Source of the DNA: Bog-473 sp963751335
Lineage (GTDB): Bacteria; Actinomycetota; Acidimicrobiia; Acidimicrobiales; RAAP-2
DNA: 64,000 bases
Assembly (NCBI GenBank): GCA_963751335.1
Contig: CAVVUB010000007.1
Coordinates: 62,001 to 126,000 of the forward strand
Direction of reading: 5' to 3'
Shown here: positions 52,789-62,307 of the stretch, in pieces
Layout of the letters: each line of letters opens with the position of its first letter
Numbering within the stretch: the stretch's first letter is position 1
The notes under the pieces: generated by a model
The model's input: the letters and a program-made list of their open reading frames with translations, nothing else
The model's database searches: none
What the model was told of the DNA's origin: nothing
Program-made: the position numbers and the translations under genes

Positions 52789-53721
52789 CTATTTGTGGGC
52801 TAAACGGTGCCGGTGTCCTGCCGGAATCTCAAATGCTTCCGGTTCCATCAGCGGAGTCGCCGCCGTGATGTAGGTCTGGCTGATGCGATCCTGCCAGGTA
52901 AAACGATCCTCATCCCACAGCGCCCAGAAGAATCCCAGCAGCGTGGCGCCCGACAGTACGTAACCGAAGCTGCGCCACAGACAGTTGCTGCGTGTCGGGC
53001 AGGCTGCCGTCCAGCCGCACGATCGTCAGCCCCCGCAGTTGCATCCCCGGCGTTGCGCCCGCAAAAGTCGTGAACAGGAAAAAGTATTGCGCGTAGAACA
53101 GAAAAAACGCCGCGAGATATACCGCCGCGTCGACTCTTTCCACCACCACTTGGCCGCCCAGCGATCGGAACAATCCCAGAAATCCCGCATAGGTCAGCGC
53201 CAGGAACAGCGCATCCAGCATTCCCGCGCGCCGCCGCTCTTCCAGGCTCGCCACCGGAACCAGCGCCGTCTGCGGATGGGCCCGCTCGCCCGCGCTCGCC
53301 GAAAAATCCAGCTCCGGCTGGATATTGATTTCCACGCGCTCGTTCTGGCGCTGTTTTTGCATCGCGCGCTGCGCCGCCCGCAGGCGCAAACGTACCGCAT
53401 CTTCTTCATAAAGGGAGATTTCGTGGGTCGTTACGGATTCGTCCGATCCGCTGGGGCAGCGCGAAAGGCAGTCCCGATTGCGAATCGTCCGGGCGTGGCA
53501 CGTCCCCGGCGCACCCGGTAGGCTTCCAGGCGGCGAGAGACTTCTCGGCGCCATTCCGGTTCGGCGGAGTCTGCGGTCTCGTCGGCTTCAATGGGCGCGG
53601 ATACACCCACCGGAACCGCTTCGAGATTTTCGTCACCTTCGACGAGTGGTGCGTCACAGAAATTGCAGTTGCTGGCGGCATCGAGCAATAACGCGCCGCA
53701 CTGCTTGCAAATTTGTATCAC
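52789..53721 (-). CDS. RDD-family membrane protein with N-terminal zinc ribbon, frameshifted
   Basis: About 310 residues. GTG 53721 opens VIQICKQCGALLLDAASNCN with CNFCDAPL, a CxxC...CxxC zinc ribbon, followed by an acidic linker. Then LYEEDAVRLRLRAAQRAMQK and SLEERRRAGMLDALFLALTY begin the RDD domain: three membrane segments (DALFLALTYAGFLGLF, AAVYLAAFFLFYAQYFFLFT, SFGYVLSGATLLGFFWALWD) with GATPGMQLRGLTIVRLDGS and the closing DEDRFTWQDRISQTYITAAT. Joints are near 53480, 53420 and 52985. RDD proteins are often ion or small-solute exchangers; function here is open. Divergent from lptD with a 240-base gap. Confidence 0.8.
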
Positions 53722-53962
53722 TGGTCGTTTTGCGCTGCGATAGTTCCAGTGACGGAACACGCCGATGTTATCACGGGCCCGAAATCGCCTCCGGTCCCAA
53801 CAATCGCGCGCCCTCCGTAGCGTATAAGGCAACTTGCCGCACGCTTTGCGAGCTCTTAGAGGACTGGCTCGCACCGCGGCCAGCCGCCGAACTCCGCGCA
53901 CGTCGCCGATTGCGAGCCTGCCAACCGCGTGTTAGGCTCAATTTTCTTTTTCAGGGGAATTT

Positions 53963-56389
53963 TTGTTTCTGACGCACGCGATGCCGATCGTAACCGTCTT
54001 GCGCCTCTCCGCAAATTCGCCGTCCGTTCCGCCTGCTGCCTGCTCTTTGCTCGGTCGCGGTCACGCTACCGCTTCCGCGCCCACGGCTGCAGCGGCAAAC
54101 TCCCCACCCAGTCTCCGCGCCCCGATACGCCCGCAAAGCCTTCGGCAAACCGCCAGCGGGAAGTCGCAGGTCGCTCGCCCGGCCCTGCGCCAAACAGCCC
54201 GACGAAGACTCCACCCTCGAAGCGGACCAGCAGCGCCAGGTGGGAAAGATTTACTACGCCGACGGCCACGTCGACGTTCACTATGAAAATACCCGCCTGC
54301 GCGCCGACCACGTCGAATACAACGAAGACACCCAAGTGTCTTCGCCCACGGTAACGTCCAACTGGACTACATAACCCAACACGTCGAAGCCGAAGACGCG
54401 CGCTACGAAGTGCGCACCGGCCGCGGAACTTTCCATCACGTCCGCGCGACTTTCGCCATCCAGCGCCGGCAGTCTCCCACTCTGCTGGTCAGCCCGAATC
54501 CGCTTTATTTCGAAGCGGACGTAGCCGACCGCATCGACCCGAGACACCTACAAAATCCACAAAGCGTGGATGACGGTGTGCGATCCGGACAAACCCACCT
54601 GGAAATTTCACGCTCCGGAAGCCACCGTCGACATGCAGCATTCCGTGCACCTCGAAAATGGAAATTTCCGGCTTTTCTCCGTGCCGGTTTTGTATCTGCC
54701 GTACGCGACTTTCCCCGCGGAAAAACATCGCGCCTCCGGATTCCTGATTCCGGATATCGGCGACAGTTCCAGCAAAGGCTTTATCCTCGGCGACGCCTTT
54801 TATTGGGCGCCGACCGACTGGATGGATATGACCGTCGGCGCCAACTATTACAGCCGCCGCGGTTGGAGCCAGCGCGCCGACCTGCGCATGCGTCCCTGGG
54901 AAAATGCGCGTCTGGATACCAATTATACCGGCGTGGTCGACCGCGGCTTGGCGACGCCCACCGGCCCTCGTCAAGCAGGGCGGCCACGAGGATTAAATTC
55001 TATTTCACCGCTTTGCTGCCGGATGGATGGCGGGCGGTGGCCGAGCTCGACAACTATCGTCGCTCACCTACCGCATGGCGTTCAGCGAAACATTCGTGCA
55101 GGCGATGAACTCGGAAGTGCGCAATACCGCCTTCCTGACCGCGAATTTGAGCGGCTTCAGCCTGAATTTCGCGGCATAGTCGTACAAGAATTATGTCAGC
55201 GCGACTCCGGAGACTTCGGTGAGCCTGCGCACCGCGCCGGAAGCGCGGTTTGGCTCGGTGGATCAGGCCCCGTTGCAAAAACTGCCGCATGTATTTTTCC
55301 TTCGACGCTTTCGTGGATGCGGCGCACCGCGGCGATACGGTGACCCCATTTAGCCCCCAACGCTTTTGTGGCGCGCATGGAATTCGCCCCGACGGTCACT
55401 ATGCCCTTGCATTTGGGCTCGTGGTTGAACGTGACGCCCAGCTTCACGTTCCGCACCACCCATTACGGCGCGCAACTGGAGACTGGCCGTCCCGTCGACC
55501 AGGGATTCGAACGCAATACCGACGAATTCACCCTGGACATCCGTCCGCCGTCGATGGACCGCGTTTGGGGCGATTCACCACCGGCGAAGTGGAAACATGC
55601 CATCGAGCCAGACATCGTTTATCCCTACGTGAACGGCGTGAATGATTACGCCCGATTCATCCGCTTCGATGAAGATGAAACCCTCACCGACACCAACGAA
55701 GTGGAGTACGGGGTGACCCAGCGGCTGTACTTCCGCGACGGCGAAGGCGGTTCCGAGGAATTCGCTCAGCTGGCGCATTTCAGAAATATTTCTTCGATCC
55801 CACTTTCGGCGGCGCCTTGATTCCCGGGCAGCGCAACGTGTTCCAGACCACCGAATCCTCACCCCGTTTGCTTTTCGTCGAATGGGCGGCATTTTTCTCC
55901 GATCGTCAGCGACATCTGCGCATCGATCCCGGCCGGCACTACGATGCGCAATTCATCGTGAATCTCGATCCGCAGACGGCCAGATTGACAGCCATCGGCG
56001 AACTGGTGAAGCTGAAGCCGTATCGTGAGTAGTTCTTGACCCTGGCGCATTTCTCGGCCATCAATCTGCCGACGCCGGCTCACGATAATCCGCCGAACTC
56101 CGATTTCCAGCCGCGCTCCAACCAGATGCGTATGCTGGGCGGATACGGCGATATGACCCGCCTCGGATTGAATGCGACGTTCGGCTTCAGCTACGACGTC
56201 AGGCGCGAGCATCATATCAAAACCAGATGGCCGACTTGCCGGGTACAACGGTTCGTGCTGCGGGCTCGGGTTTGAATATCGCCGGCTTTCACTCGGCACA
56301 TGCGCAGAGAAAATCAGTACCGCTTTGTTTTCCTCATCGCTAACCTCGGTTCGGTGGGCAACCTGCGCCGCCAGGAAAAAATATTCTAG
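53963..56389 (+). CDS. lptD: LPS-assembly protein LptD, frameshifted
   Basis: About 810 residues, outer-membrane beta-barrel that inserts LPS. TTG 53963 with an aggggaa site is the likely start; the signal core appears as FAVRSACCLLFA in a neighbouring frame. N-terminal OstA-like jelly roll: VGKIYYADGHVDVHYENTRL, RADHVEYNEDTQ, VEAEDARYEVRTGRGTFHHV. Barrel: WMTVCDPDKPTWKFHAPEAT, RLFSVPVLYLPYATFPAEKH, ASGFLIPDIGDSSSKGFILG, YYSRRGWSQRADLRMRPWEN, SFTFRTTHYGAQLETGRPVD, LTAIGELVKLKPYRE and LGFEYRRLSLGT. It ends FLIANLGSVGNLRRQEKIF. About ten joints plus one in-frame TAG at 55181-55183 (FAA*SYKNY) where family members have a residue. Confidence 0.85.
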
Positions 56390-57336
56390 ACTCCGTCTGC
56401 TCGCGCTTTTCCTCATCAGCCGTTGCCCGGCCGCCCAGCCGATCGAGCCCACCGCGATTCCTGCGATCACATCCGCAACATAGTGATAACGCCCGTAAAC
56501 CGTCGCCACGCACATGGCCGCAAAAAACGGCACGCAAATCCAGTATAGCCATGGCTTGTAGTCGCCGCGCCGCCAGCGATGGCGACCATCGATCCCGCCA
56601 CATGCGCCGAAGGGAACGCGCGCCGTGGACGCGCCCGAAATGCTCCACCAGCTCGATCGTCGCGGTAAAAGGGCCGCCGATCAGCGGCGCGGAATGCAGG
56701 GTAGGCCAGCGAAAAATAAGGGACTCTCGATCGGAAAAGTATGGCGATGACATAGACCGTATAATGCGCGATGGCCGTCGCGGTCATCACCGTCCAGAAA
56801 GCGCTCGAATTTTTTTCGAAATATAGAATCCCCGGCAGGATCACCAGAGTAAAAAAATAGGTCATGTACGCAAACTGCATCGCGTCGTTCAGCGTGGGAT
56901 TCGCAAATTGAGTCAGCCAGACCGACGGATGTACCTCGCCAGATTGAAATCGAATTGAATCAGCCAGCGATCGAACCAGCCCGGGAAAATAACGTGCACC
57001 AGCCCCTGCAGCTCTTCAAAAAAGAAAATGTAGAGCGGTAGTGGATACCAGTGCCGCAGAAACTGTACCGCAGAGGGTTCCAGCGATGCTTGCGCGCCGC
57101 GCCAGCAAAGCGATCCCGAAGCGATGGCAGATGCACCGCGACGTGCGCGGCGCATGGGCCACCTGCCGATGGAAGACGAACAAAATAATCCTTCCATCCA
57201 TGCCAGATAGGTGAACGTGACCCACTCAAACGGCCCAAAGCTGGCAAAACACGATAGGAATCGGCGCCCGCTCGCGCTGGCCAGTTCGTCTGCCGTTGAA
57301 GCTGCCGGTAAATTCGGGCGAATCGTCGGCAACCAT
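56390..57336 (-). CDS. PAP2-superfamily membrane phosphatase, frameshifted
   Basis: About 315 residues, several membrane helices. From ATG 57336 the frames join through FGPFEWVTFTYLAWMEGLF, HWYPLPLYIFFFEELQGLVH, FDRWLIQFDFNLA, MQFAYMTYFFTLVILPGILY, AFWTVMTATAIAHYTVYVIA. Phosphatase motifs: FPSAHVAGSMVAIAG (PSxH motif 2) and TVYGRYHYVADVIAGIAVGS (motif 3 with His and Asp), followed by AAGQRLM. Exact stop unclear: the tail may overlap the lptD 3' end on the other strand. Joints are near 57240, 57150, 56945, 56740 and 56560. It dephosphorylates lipid or inositol phosphates and follows the HAD and CDP-alcohol genes. Confidence 0.75.
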
Positions 57337-57400
57337 GGAATCCGCGCCGGAATTTGAAGAGTCCTCAGCTCTTCGTAGCCCGCGCCGATTGTGATCTTGA

Positions 57401-58196
57401 TCATCGCGAATGTTCCTCCGCCACCGCGGGTCTCACGCCGCGGGTGATTGGGCCGAGTTTCGCCTGGCTTGCAGTAGCTGGATCTTTTGCCGCTTCCAGT
57501 TATGACATCGCCCAACCACGCTCGGCGAGCAACGCGCGCCATGCCGTCGCGAAGGATTGACGGTTTGCGGATGGCCACCGCATTCCAACATCGCGCAATC
57601 GGCCACCGAATCGCCGTAGGCGTACGAAGCCCAAGATCGAGCTGGTGTTTCGTTCGCCAGAACTCAGCATCGCGCGCAATTTGGCGAAGCCGACCATGTG
57701 CTCTCCCGCGAGTTCGCCGGACCAAACGTCGACGATTATAAAGGATGGCTGTCGCGCACGCGGCCAAGTCCGTGGCCATCACTGCCAATTTCGCCGGGCA
57801 AGAAAGTAGCACTGCCGATGCCAGCGGCGCAAAGTGCCACTGACCAGAAAGCACGCGATGGTTCTGCGACTGATGCCATGCGATTCGAGCCAGCCCATCT
57901 GCGAAATAAATCGCAGGGCCCCACGCGATTCGAGACCTGCGAAACGATCGACTCCTCCCAGCTCCGCCGCCAGAGAAACTCCGGAAGGCCTGTCGAGATA
58001 AATTTTGTTCGCCGCGAAATTCGACAGCCGTGCGGCGGCGCCGCGCGTAAAGCCCATCTCCAGATGCTCCGAGCGTCCGAAGTTGCCGCTGCGCAATCAA
58101 AATGTAAAGGAAAAACGCCATTCCGAGGGATGGCGCACGGAACCAGCGTGCCGTCCAAATCGAAAAACGCGGCGATCGTTGCTGTGGTTCGTTCAC
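57401..58196 (-). CDS. HAD-IB family phosphatase, frameshifted
   Basis: About 260 residues, cytoplasmic-side phosphatase related to SerB and PgpB-like enzymes. Motif I: FFDLDGTLVP (DxDGT) near 58150. Then GMAFFLYILIAQRQLRTLGA, motif II region LVSGTL near 57830, and motif IV YGDSVADCAMLECGGHPQTV near 57600, with the tail NPSRRMARVARR. The GTG start at 58196 overlaps the CDP-alcohol transferase stop in GTGA. The stop is placed at TGA 57403-57401 but is uncertain. Joints are near 58160, 58080, 57860, 57660 and 57540. Together with the transferase it could form a phospholipid synthesis step such as PGP dephosphorylation. Confidence 0.72.
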
Positions 58197-58861
58197 CGAA
58201 TCACCGCGGCCGCCGGCAACGCCGCACTGGCTGTCTTTCAGCGTCGCAAGGTAACGGCGCCCGTCCCACACCACCGGCATCGCCCGGAACACGCAAAAAA
58301 TCGCCGTCGCCCAAACCAGAAAATGACCCGGCGCGCAAAAGCAGACCTCGCGTTTCGGCGCCAACCAGCCCACCGGAAGATGCGCCATCGGCAGCAACAT
58401 TCCCAGATAGCAGAAGCACACGCATTTCAGACTCGCGTATGCCGCGCGGCTCGCGCGCGACCCCACCAAAGCGCGGCCCCATCCGGTCTCGATCATGCCG
58501 TTCCGGCCCAAATCCGCTGCGACCCGGCCCGCGCCGCCAGCGACCGCAGAAAATCGGTAAGCGTCCCGCGCACAAAAAACAAAATCGGAACCCACAGCGA
58601 AACCAGCCCGCTGACCGCAAAAAAAGTGAAGAACAGATTTTCGACCACGCGATCGCCCAAAATATCCAATTGCGCTCCCAGCGGAGTCGCAAGCCCTCGC
58701 GTGCGCGCCACATAGCCATCCACGCCGTCCAGCGCGATCGCCATGACGGTCAGCGCAACCGCGACCAGATCGGCCACGACCGAATGTCGGAAAAGCGTAA
58801 AGAACGCCACGGCGGCAAAAGCGGCGGCGACTCGCGCAACGGTGATTTGATTCGGCGTCAT
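58193..58861 (-). CDS. CDP-alcohol phosphatidyltransferase family protein, frameshifted
   Basis: About 222 residues, integral membrane enzyme. MTPNQITVARVAAAFAAVAF opens the first helix. The catalytic motif DGVDGYVARTRGLATPLGAQ followed by LDILGDRVVE is the complete DxxDGxxAR(x8)GxxxDxxxD signature with all four Asp. Further helices: NLFFTFFAVSGLVSLWVPIL, FLVWATAIFCVFRAMPVVWD. A joint near 58500 changes frame and another near 58230 gives the end SAALPAAAVIR. ATG 58861 overlaps the stop of the upstream ORF as TGATG. Head group unknown: glycerol-phosphate or inositol-phosphate are candidates. Confidence 0.85.
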
Positions 58862-59229
58862 CAGCCTCCCGGCGGAAAATTTGGGACCCGCCACCACAAC
58901 GATAAATTCCGGCTCGTCAGCGGCTCCAGCGGCGGGCCCCGTTCACCTCGGAAAAGCACGATCAACGCCAACTTCTCGTTGGTTTTAGCAGCATTTTCAG
59001 TACTTGCGAGGCCAGGCATCCAGCGGCCATCGCCCCTGTAAGAGGGAATTGGCGACACCTGCCATGAAAACCTGCTCCAATCGATCGCGAACAATTCGAG
59101 TGGCGAAGCATTTCGGACCTTGCCGCGCCGCAGGATTGTCTGCAAACGCAGCGCAAGATGTGGGAAAATCTCGCGGCTGCGAGTGGAAACGGCTGCTGGT
59201 TCCGGCGCATCGAACCAAGGTGGGCTCAC
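58861..59229 (-). CDS. Hypothetical ORF coupled to the CDP-alcohol transferase
   Basis: 122 residues, one uninterrupted frame ending NLSLWWRVPNFPPGG, whose TGA overlaps the ATG of the next gene (TGATG). That overlap is the main argument for coding. I recognise no family; HLALRLQTILRRGKVRNASP and LFAIDWSRFSWQVSPIPSY are the clearest stretches. A frameshifted larger gene is possible. It lies back to back with ccdA (40-base gap), leaving little space for promoters. Confidence 0.4.
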   Translation of the reverse strand: MSPPWFDAPEPAAVSTRSREIFPHLALRLQTILRRGKVRNASPLELFAIDWSRFSWQVSPIPSYRGDGRWMPGLASTENAAKTNEKLALIVLFRGERGPPLEPLTSRNLSLWWRVPNFPPGG

Positions 59230-59269
59230 TGCCGCCGCGTACCGAAGTCAGACCAAGCAAGGACAGTTG

Positions 59270-60137
59270 ATGGAAGGCATCTCGATCTTTGCCGCGTTTG
59301 TCGCCGGCTGTCTGTCGTTCCTCTCGCCCTGCGTGCTCCCGCTGGTCCCGGGCTACATGTCCATGCTGTCCGGGATCGGCGTAGAACAATTAAGGAAGGC
59401 AAAACGCCCGCGCGGTGGCCTGATCTGGTCGGCTTTGGCGTTCGTCATCGGATTTTCGGTGGTTTTTATCGCGTTCGGCGCTTCGGCCAGCGCGGTCGGG
59501 CTCGTTTCTGTTGCGCAACCGGGCCTCCCTTGCGCCCGTTGCCGGCGCGTTGATCCTGATGTTCGGCCTGCACCTCACGGGCTTGCTGGCGAAAATTTCG
59601 ATCCGCCTAGGCCTTATAGTCGGGGCCGTTCTGGTGCCCTCGGCGGGATTCTGACCTGCGCCCGGCGCTGCTTGGCACCTGGCTCAAGCCCATCCATTTT
59701 TTTGCCGTCGCGCTGATTTTCCTGCTGGGACCTTCGCTCACCCGCTGGCTCAATCGCGACGTGCGTTTCCGCAATCTAGGCGGCCAGCCCGGTCCATTCA
59801 GCGGATTCCTGATGGGTTTTGCGTTCGCCTTCGGCTGGACGCCTTGCATCGGCCCGATTCTGGCCAGCGTCTGGCCGTGGCGGCGACCAAAGAAACAGTC
59901 GCGGCAAGGAATTTTCCTTCTGGCATGTTACTCGGCCGGCCTGGCGATTCCTTTTCTGCTCACCGCCCTCGTTGATCGGCGGCTTCTTGAAGTTTTACCA
60001 AAAATTCCGCCGGCACCTTCACACCGTGGAGGTACTTCAGCGGAGCGCTGCTGCTGATGGTCGGCGGCTTGATATTTTTGAACCGGCTGACCTGGCTGTC
60101 CGGAAAACTGGCATTTCTGAACAAGTTTGCTTTGTGA
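59270..60137 (+). CDS. ccdA: Cytochrome c biogenesis / thiol-disulfide transporter CcdA, frameshifted
   Basis: About 290 residues, six-helix membrane protein that passes electrons from cytoplasmic thioredoxin to the periplasm. Helix 1 MEGISIFAAFVAGCLSFLSP with the redox Cys in SFLSPCVLPLVPGYMSMLSG; the second redox Cys in AFGWTPCIGPILASV. Other helices: GGLIWSALAFVIGFSVVFIA, APVAGALILMFGLHLTGLLA, FFAVALIFLLGPSLTRWL, GIFLLACYSAGLAIPFLLTA and LLMVGGLIFLNRLTWLSG. It ends FLNKFAL at 60137. Joints are near 59500, 59655, 59880, 59970 and 60045. First gene of a four-gene operon. Confidence 0.9.
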
Positions 60138-60151
60138 GGGGAGAAGCTCAG

Positions 60152-60697
60152 ATGAGTAAGCGCAGTTTGATTTTCGGCCTTCATACTGATGGTCCTGATC
60201 GCCGTCGCCGGGTTTTCCGGGTGCGGCTGCAAAAACTTCCGGTGCGCCCGCGCCCAGAGTTCTGGCGAACGAACCCGCCGTGACTTTCAAGGATCTCAGG
60301 GCCAGGACGTCCCGCTCGACAGTTTGAAAGGAAAAGTGGTGGTGGTGAATTTCTGGGCTACCTGGTGCGAGCCGTGCCGCATCGAAATTCCCTGGATGAT
60401 CGGCTACCAGCAGAAATATGCGGACAAAGGGTTCACCATGTTGGGCGTGGCCATGGATGAAGATGGAAAAGTTCCGTCGATCCTTTCATCACAACCACCA
60501 ACTTTGACGTGGGCGGCAAGCAGCTCGCCATGAATTACCCAATCGTTTTGGGCAACGACGACATCGCCGAGAAATTCGGCGGCATGCTCGGCCTGCCCAC
60601 CAGCCTGGTCATTTCGCGCGACGGGAAAATCGTCAAACGCTACATCGGCCTGGCGAACGAAGCGGACTTGGACAAGCAGATCAAGGATTTGCTGTAG
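60152..60697 (+). CDS. TlpA/ResA-type thioredoxin lipoprotein, frameshifted
   Basis: About 180 residues. MSKRSLIF, then after a joint MVLIAVAGFSGCG gives a signal peptide with lipobox-like FSGC. The thioredoxin fold follows: VPLDSLKGKVVVVNFWATWC, active site WATWCEPCR, IPWMIGYQQKYADKGFTMLG, ITTTNFDVGGKQLAMNYPIV, LGLPTSLVISRDGKIVKRYI (cis-Pro in LPTSL) and ANEADLDKQIKDLL. Joints are near 60180, 60275 and 60480. It starts 15 bases after ccdA and ends 6 bases before cyaY. Role: reduces periplasmic disulfides using electrons delivered by CcdA. Confidence 0.9.
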
Positions 60698-60702
60698 CGC
60701 AA

Positions 60703-61054
60703 ATGATGGACGAGCGAGAATTCCAAAACATATGACGACGCGACATTTCAGAAAGCCGACTGCGCTAACCGACTGCTCGAAGTCGGCGACGAAAATAATT
60801 TCGAAGTCGAAGGCGGCAGCGGCAAGCTGGAAATCGAATTCGAGGATGAAGACGAAACTCGCTTCGTGATCAGCCCCAACGCCCCGGTGCGCCAGATCTG
60901 GATTTCGGCGCTGACCACCAGCTTCAAGCTGGCTTGGTCGGATACGGCCCAGGCCTTCGTGCAGGAAAAAACCGGCGAAAATCTGAATCAAGTCATGAGC
61001 CGCATTTTAACCGAGAAACTTGGGCAAGCCGATTCAGGTTTAAGCCGCCCATGA
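60703..61054 (+). CDS. cyaY: Frataxin-like iron protein CyaY, one frameshift
   Basis: About 116 residues. MMDEREFQNI, joint at about 60735, DDATFQKADCANRLLEVGDE, NFEVEGGSGKLEIEFEDEDE, FVISPNAPVRQIWISALTTS and FKLAWSDTAQAFVQEKTGEN. The acidic first helix, the central sheet and the near-invariant SPNxPxxQIWxS are diagnostic of frataxin/CyaY, which binds iron and modulates Fe-S cluster assembly. The TGA (61052-61054) overlaps the ATG of the next gene as ATGA. Its place inside a thiol-redox operon is unusual. Confidence 0.85.
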
Positions 61055-61630
61055 GCCGGGCAAACTGCGCGTGGCTGCGTTCATCGCCACGATTGCCTGG
61101 CAAGCTGCTTCGTAATCCCGGCAACCTGAGCGTGGCGCAGGATCGCACATCGCGCCGAAAGCGTCGTCGGTAGTGAAACCCCAAATATTCGTCTCACTCG
61201 ATCCCGTTCCGCGCGGCCAGGGAATTTCAAATCGCCGTAGCGATCGAAATCGCCCGCGGCTACCACATGAATTCGCATCACCCGTCCGATGCCTATTTGA
61301 TTCCCACCACACTCACGCCGCAATTTCCGGCTGGTTTTCAGCTGGTCGATACCATTTACCCCGACGGCCACTCGCAGAAATTTTCGTTCTCGCCCGACAA
61401 GCCGCTCGACGTGTATTCCGGCACCGTCACCGTGAAGTTGAAAGCTCCAAGCCAAAGCCAGCGCCCCGCTGGGCCCAATTTCGATCCCAATGACGCTGAG
61501 CTATCAGGCCTGCAACGATTCGACCTGCCTGCCGCCGGTAAAACTGCCAGTGGAAGCGAAAATTGTGGTGGGATCAGCAGACGCCAAAGGCGGCGTCTGG
61601 CCATGTAAGCCTGGGGAGGAAGATTCATGA
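61051..61630 (+). CDS. Stand-alone DsbD N-terminal (alpha) domain protein, frameshifted
   Basis: About 190 residues. Signal peptide LRVAAFIATIAWQAAS after a joint near 61070. The immunoglobulin-like DsbD-alpha domain: KPQIFVSLDPVPRG, FQIAVAIEIARGYHMNSHHP, SDAYLIPTTLTPQFPAGFQL, KFSFSPDKPLDVYSGTVTVK, and after a joint near 61490 MTLSYQACNDSTCLPPVKLP, containing the two redox Cys (C-x5-C), then VEAKIVVGSADAKGGVWPCK. In E. coli this is the N-terminal third of DsbD; here it is a separate gene ending at 61630 without membrane or thioredoxin parts, which are supplied by ccdA and tlpA upstream. Confidence 0.85.
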
Positions 61631-62259
61631 CGCCGTGTACTCCTCGAGCCGATCAGCGACGGCAGACAGAGCCTTCACACGAAAATCGAAATCAAGGGAC
61701 TCTTCAAAGTCCATCTCACCCAGGCGCCTCTGCGAGCCATCTGGGATAAACCACCCGTTAAAGTTGTCAGGCGCGACAGCCATCGATACCTTGGATTTCG
61801 CTCGAACTCCGGGGGGCCTACGGCGAGGCGCCCGTGTGTCACGCCAGCAAAGAAAACTGGTCGATGCAGCCCCGGTAAGTGCAATGCGATGTCAGATCGG
61901 ACAGATGCCCTGTCGTCCAGACCCTCTTGGCGAACTCACTGAGAATCAGGTCGGTCACAGTGGCTGGTAAAACCAATCCTTGATTCTTACGCCAGGAACG
62001 TCAGACTCGCTAGCTTAGGGCCTCAATTCGAACGGCTCGTCCTCGATAAAGACGACCGAGGCGTTACCGACCGAGGATACGAGTTCCCTTAATCCGACCT
62101 CCAAGAGCCCTTTCTTCGAGTCTCGGTACATGTACGCGGTACTCGAGGGCATCCTTGAAAATGCGCAGAGAAATGCCATATTTGCTGAGCACGAATCGGG
62201 CTTGCAGTCGCTTGTCTTCGCTTGTAGTAGCGAAAGATAAGCGGACGGCGATGAGCCAT
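61625..62259 (-). CDS. HAM1/RdgB-related non-canonical purine NTP pyrophosphatase, frameshifted
   Basis: About 210 residues. Correcting one base after MAHRRPLIF gives ATTSEDKRLQARFVLSKYGI, the HAM1 N-terminus (TTSxxKxxEA). Then ISLRIFKDALEYR, LLEVGLRELVSSVGNASVVF IED, ALASESDVPGVRIKDWF-like, DDRASVRSDIALHLPGLHRP, VFFAGVTHGRLAVGPPEFER, GWFIPDGSQRRLGEMDFEES and the end ALSAVADRLEEYTAS at 61625. Joints are near 62245, 62150, 62060, 61950 and 61765. These enzymes remove (d)ITP/XTP. The stop abuts the convergent DsbD-alpha stop in a TCATGA palindrome. The GHMP kinase gene lies 48 bases upstream, same strand. Confidence 0.78.
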
Positions 62260-62307
62260 CAAAGAGTGTGCGGGGAATGATTCGATCAACCACTCAATAG
62301 CCCCAGC

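Noticed and set aside
56913..58595. A 560-codon minus-strand frame
   Set aside because: It strings together pieces of CDP-alcohol transferase, HAD phosphatase and PAP2 in their true or shifted frames; each piece belongs to a separate gene with recognisable starts and motifs.
62015..62293. A separate 92-residue ORF
   Set aside because: Its middle and end are pieces of the HAM1-type gene; frame-corrected reading gives a continuous HAM1 protein instead.
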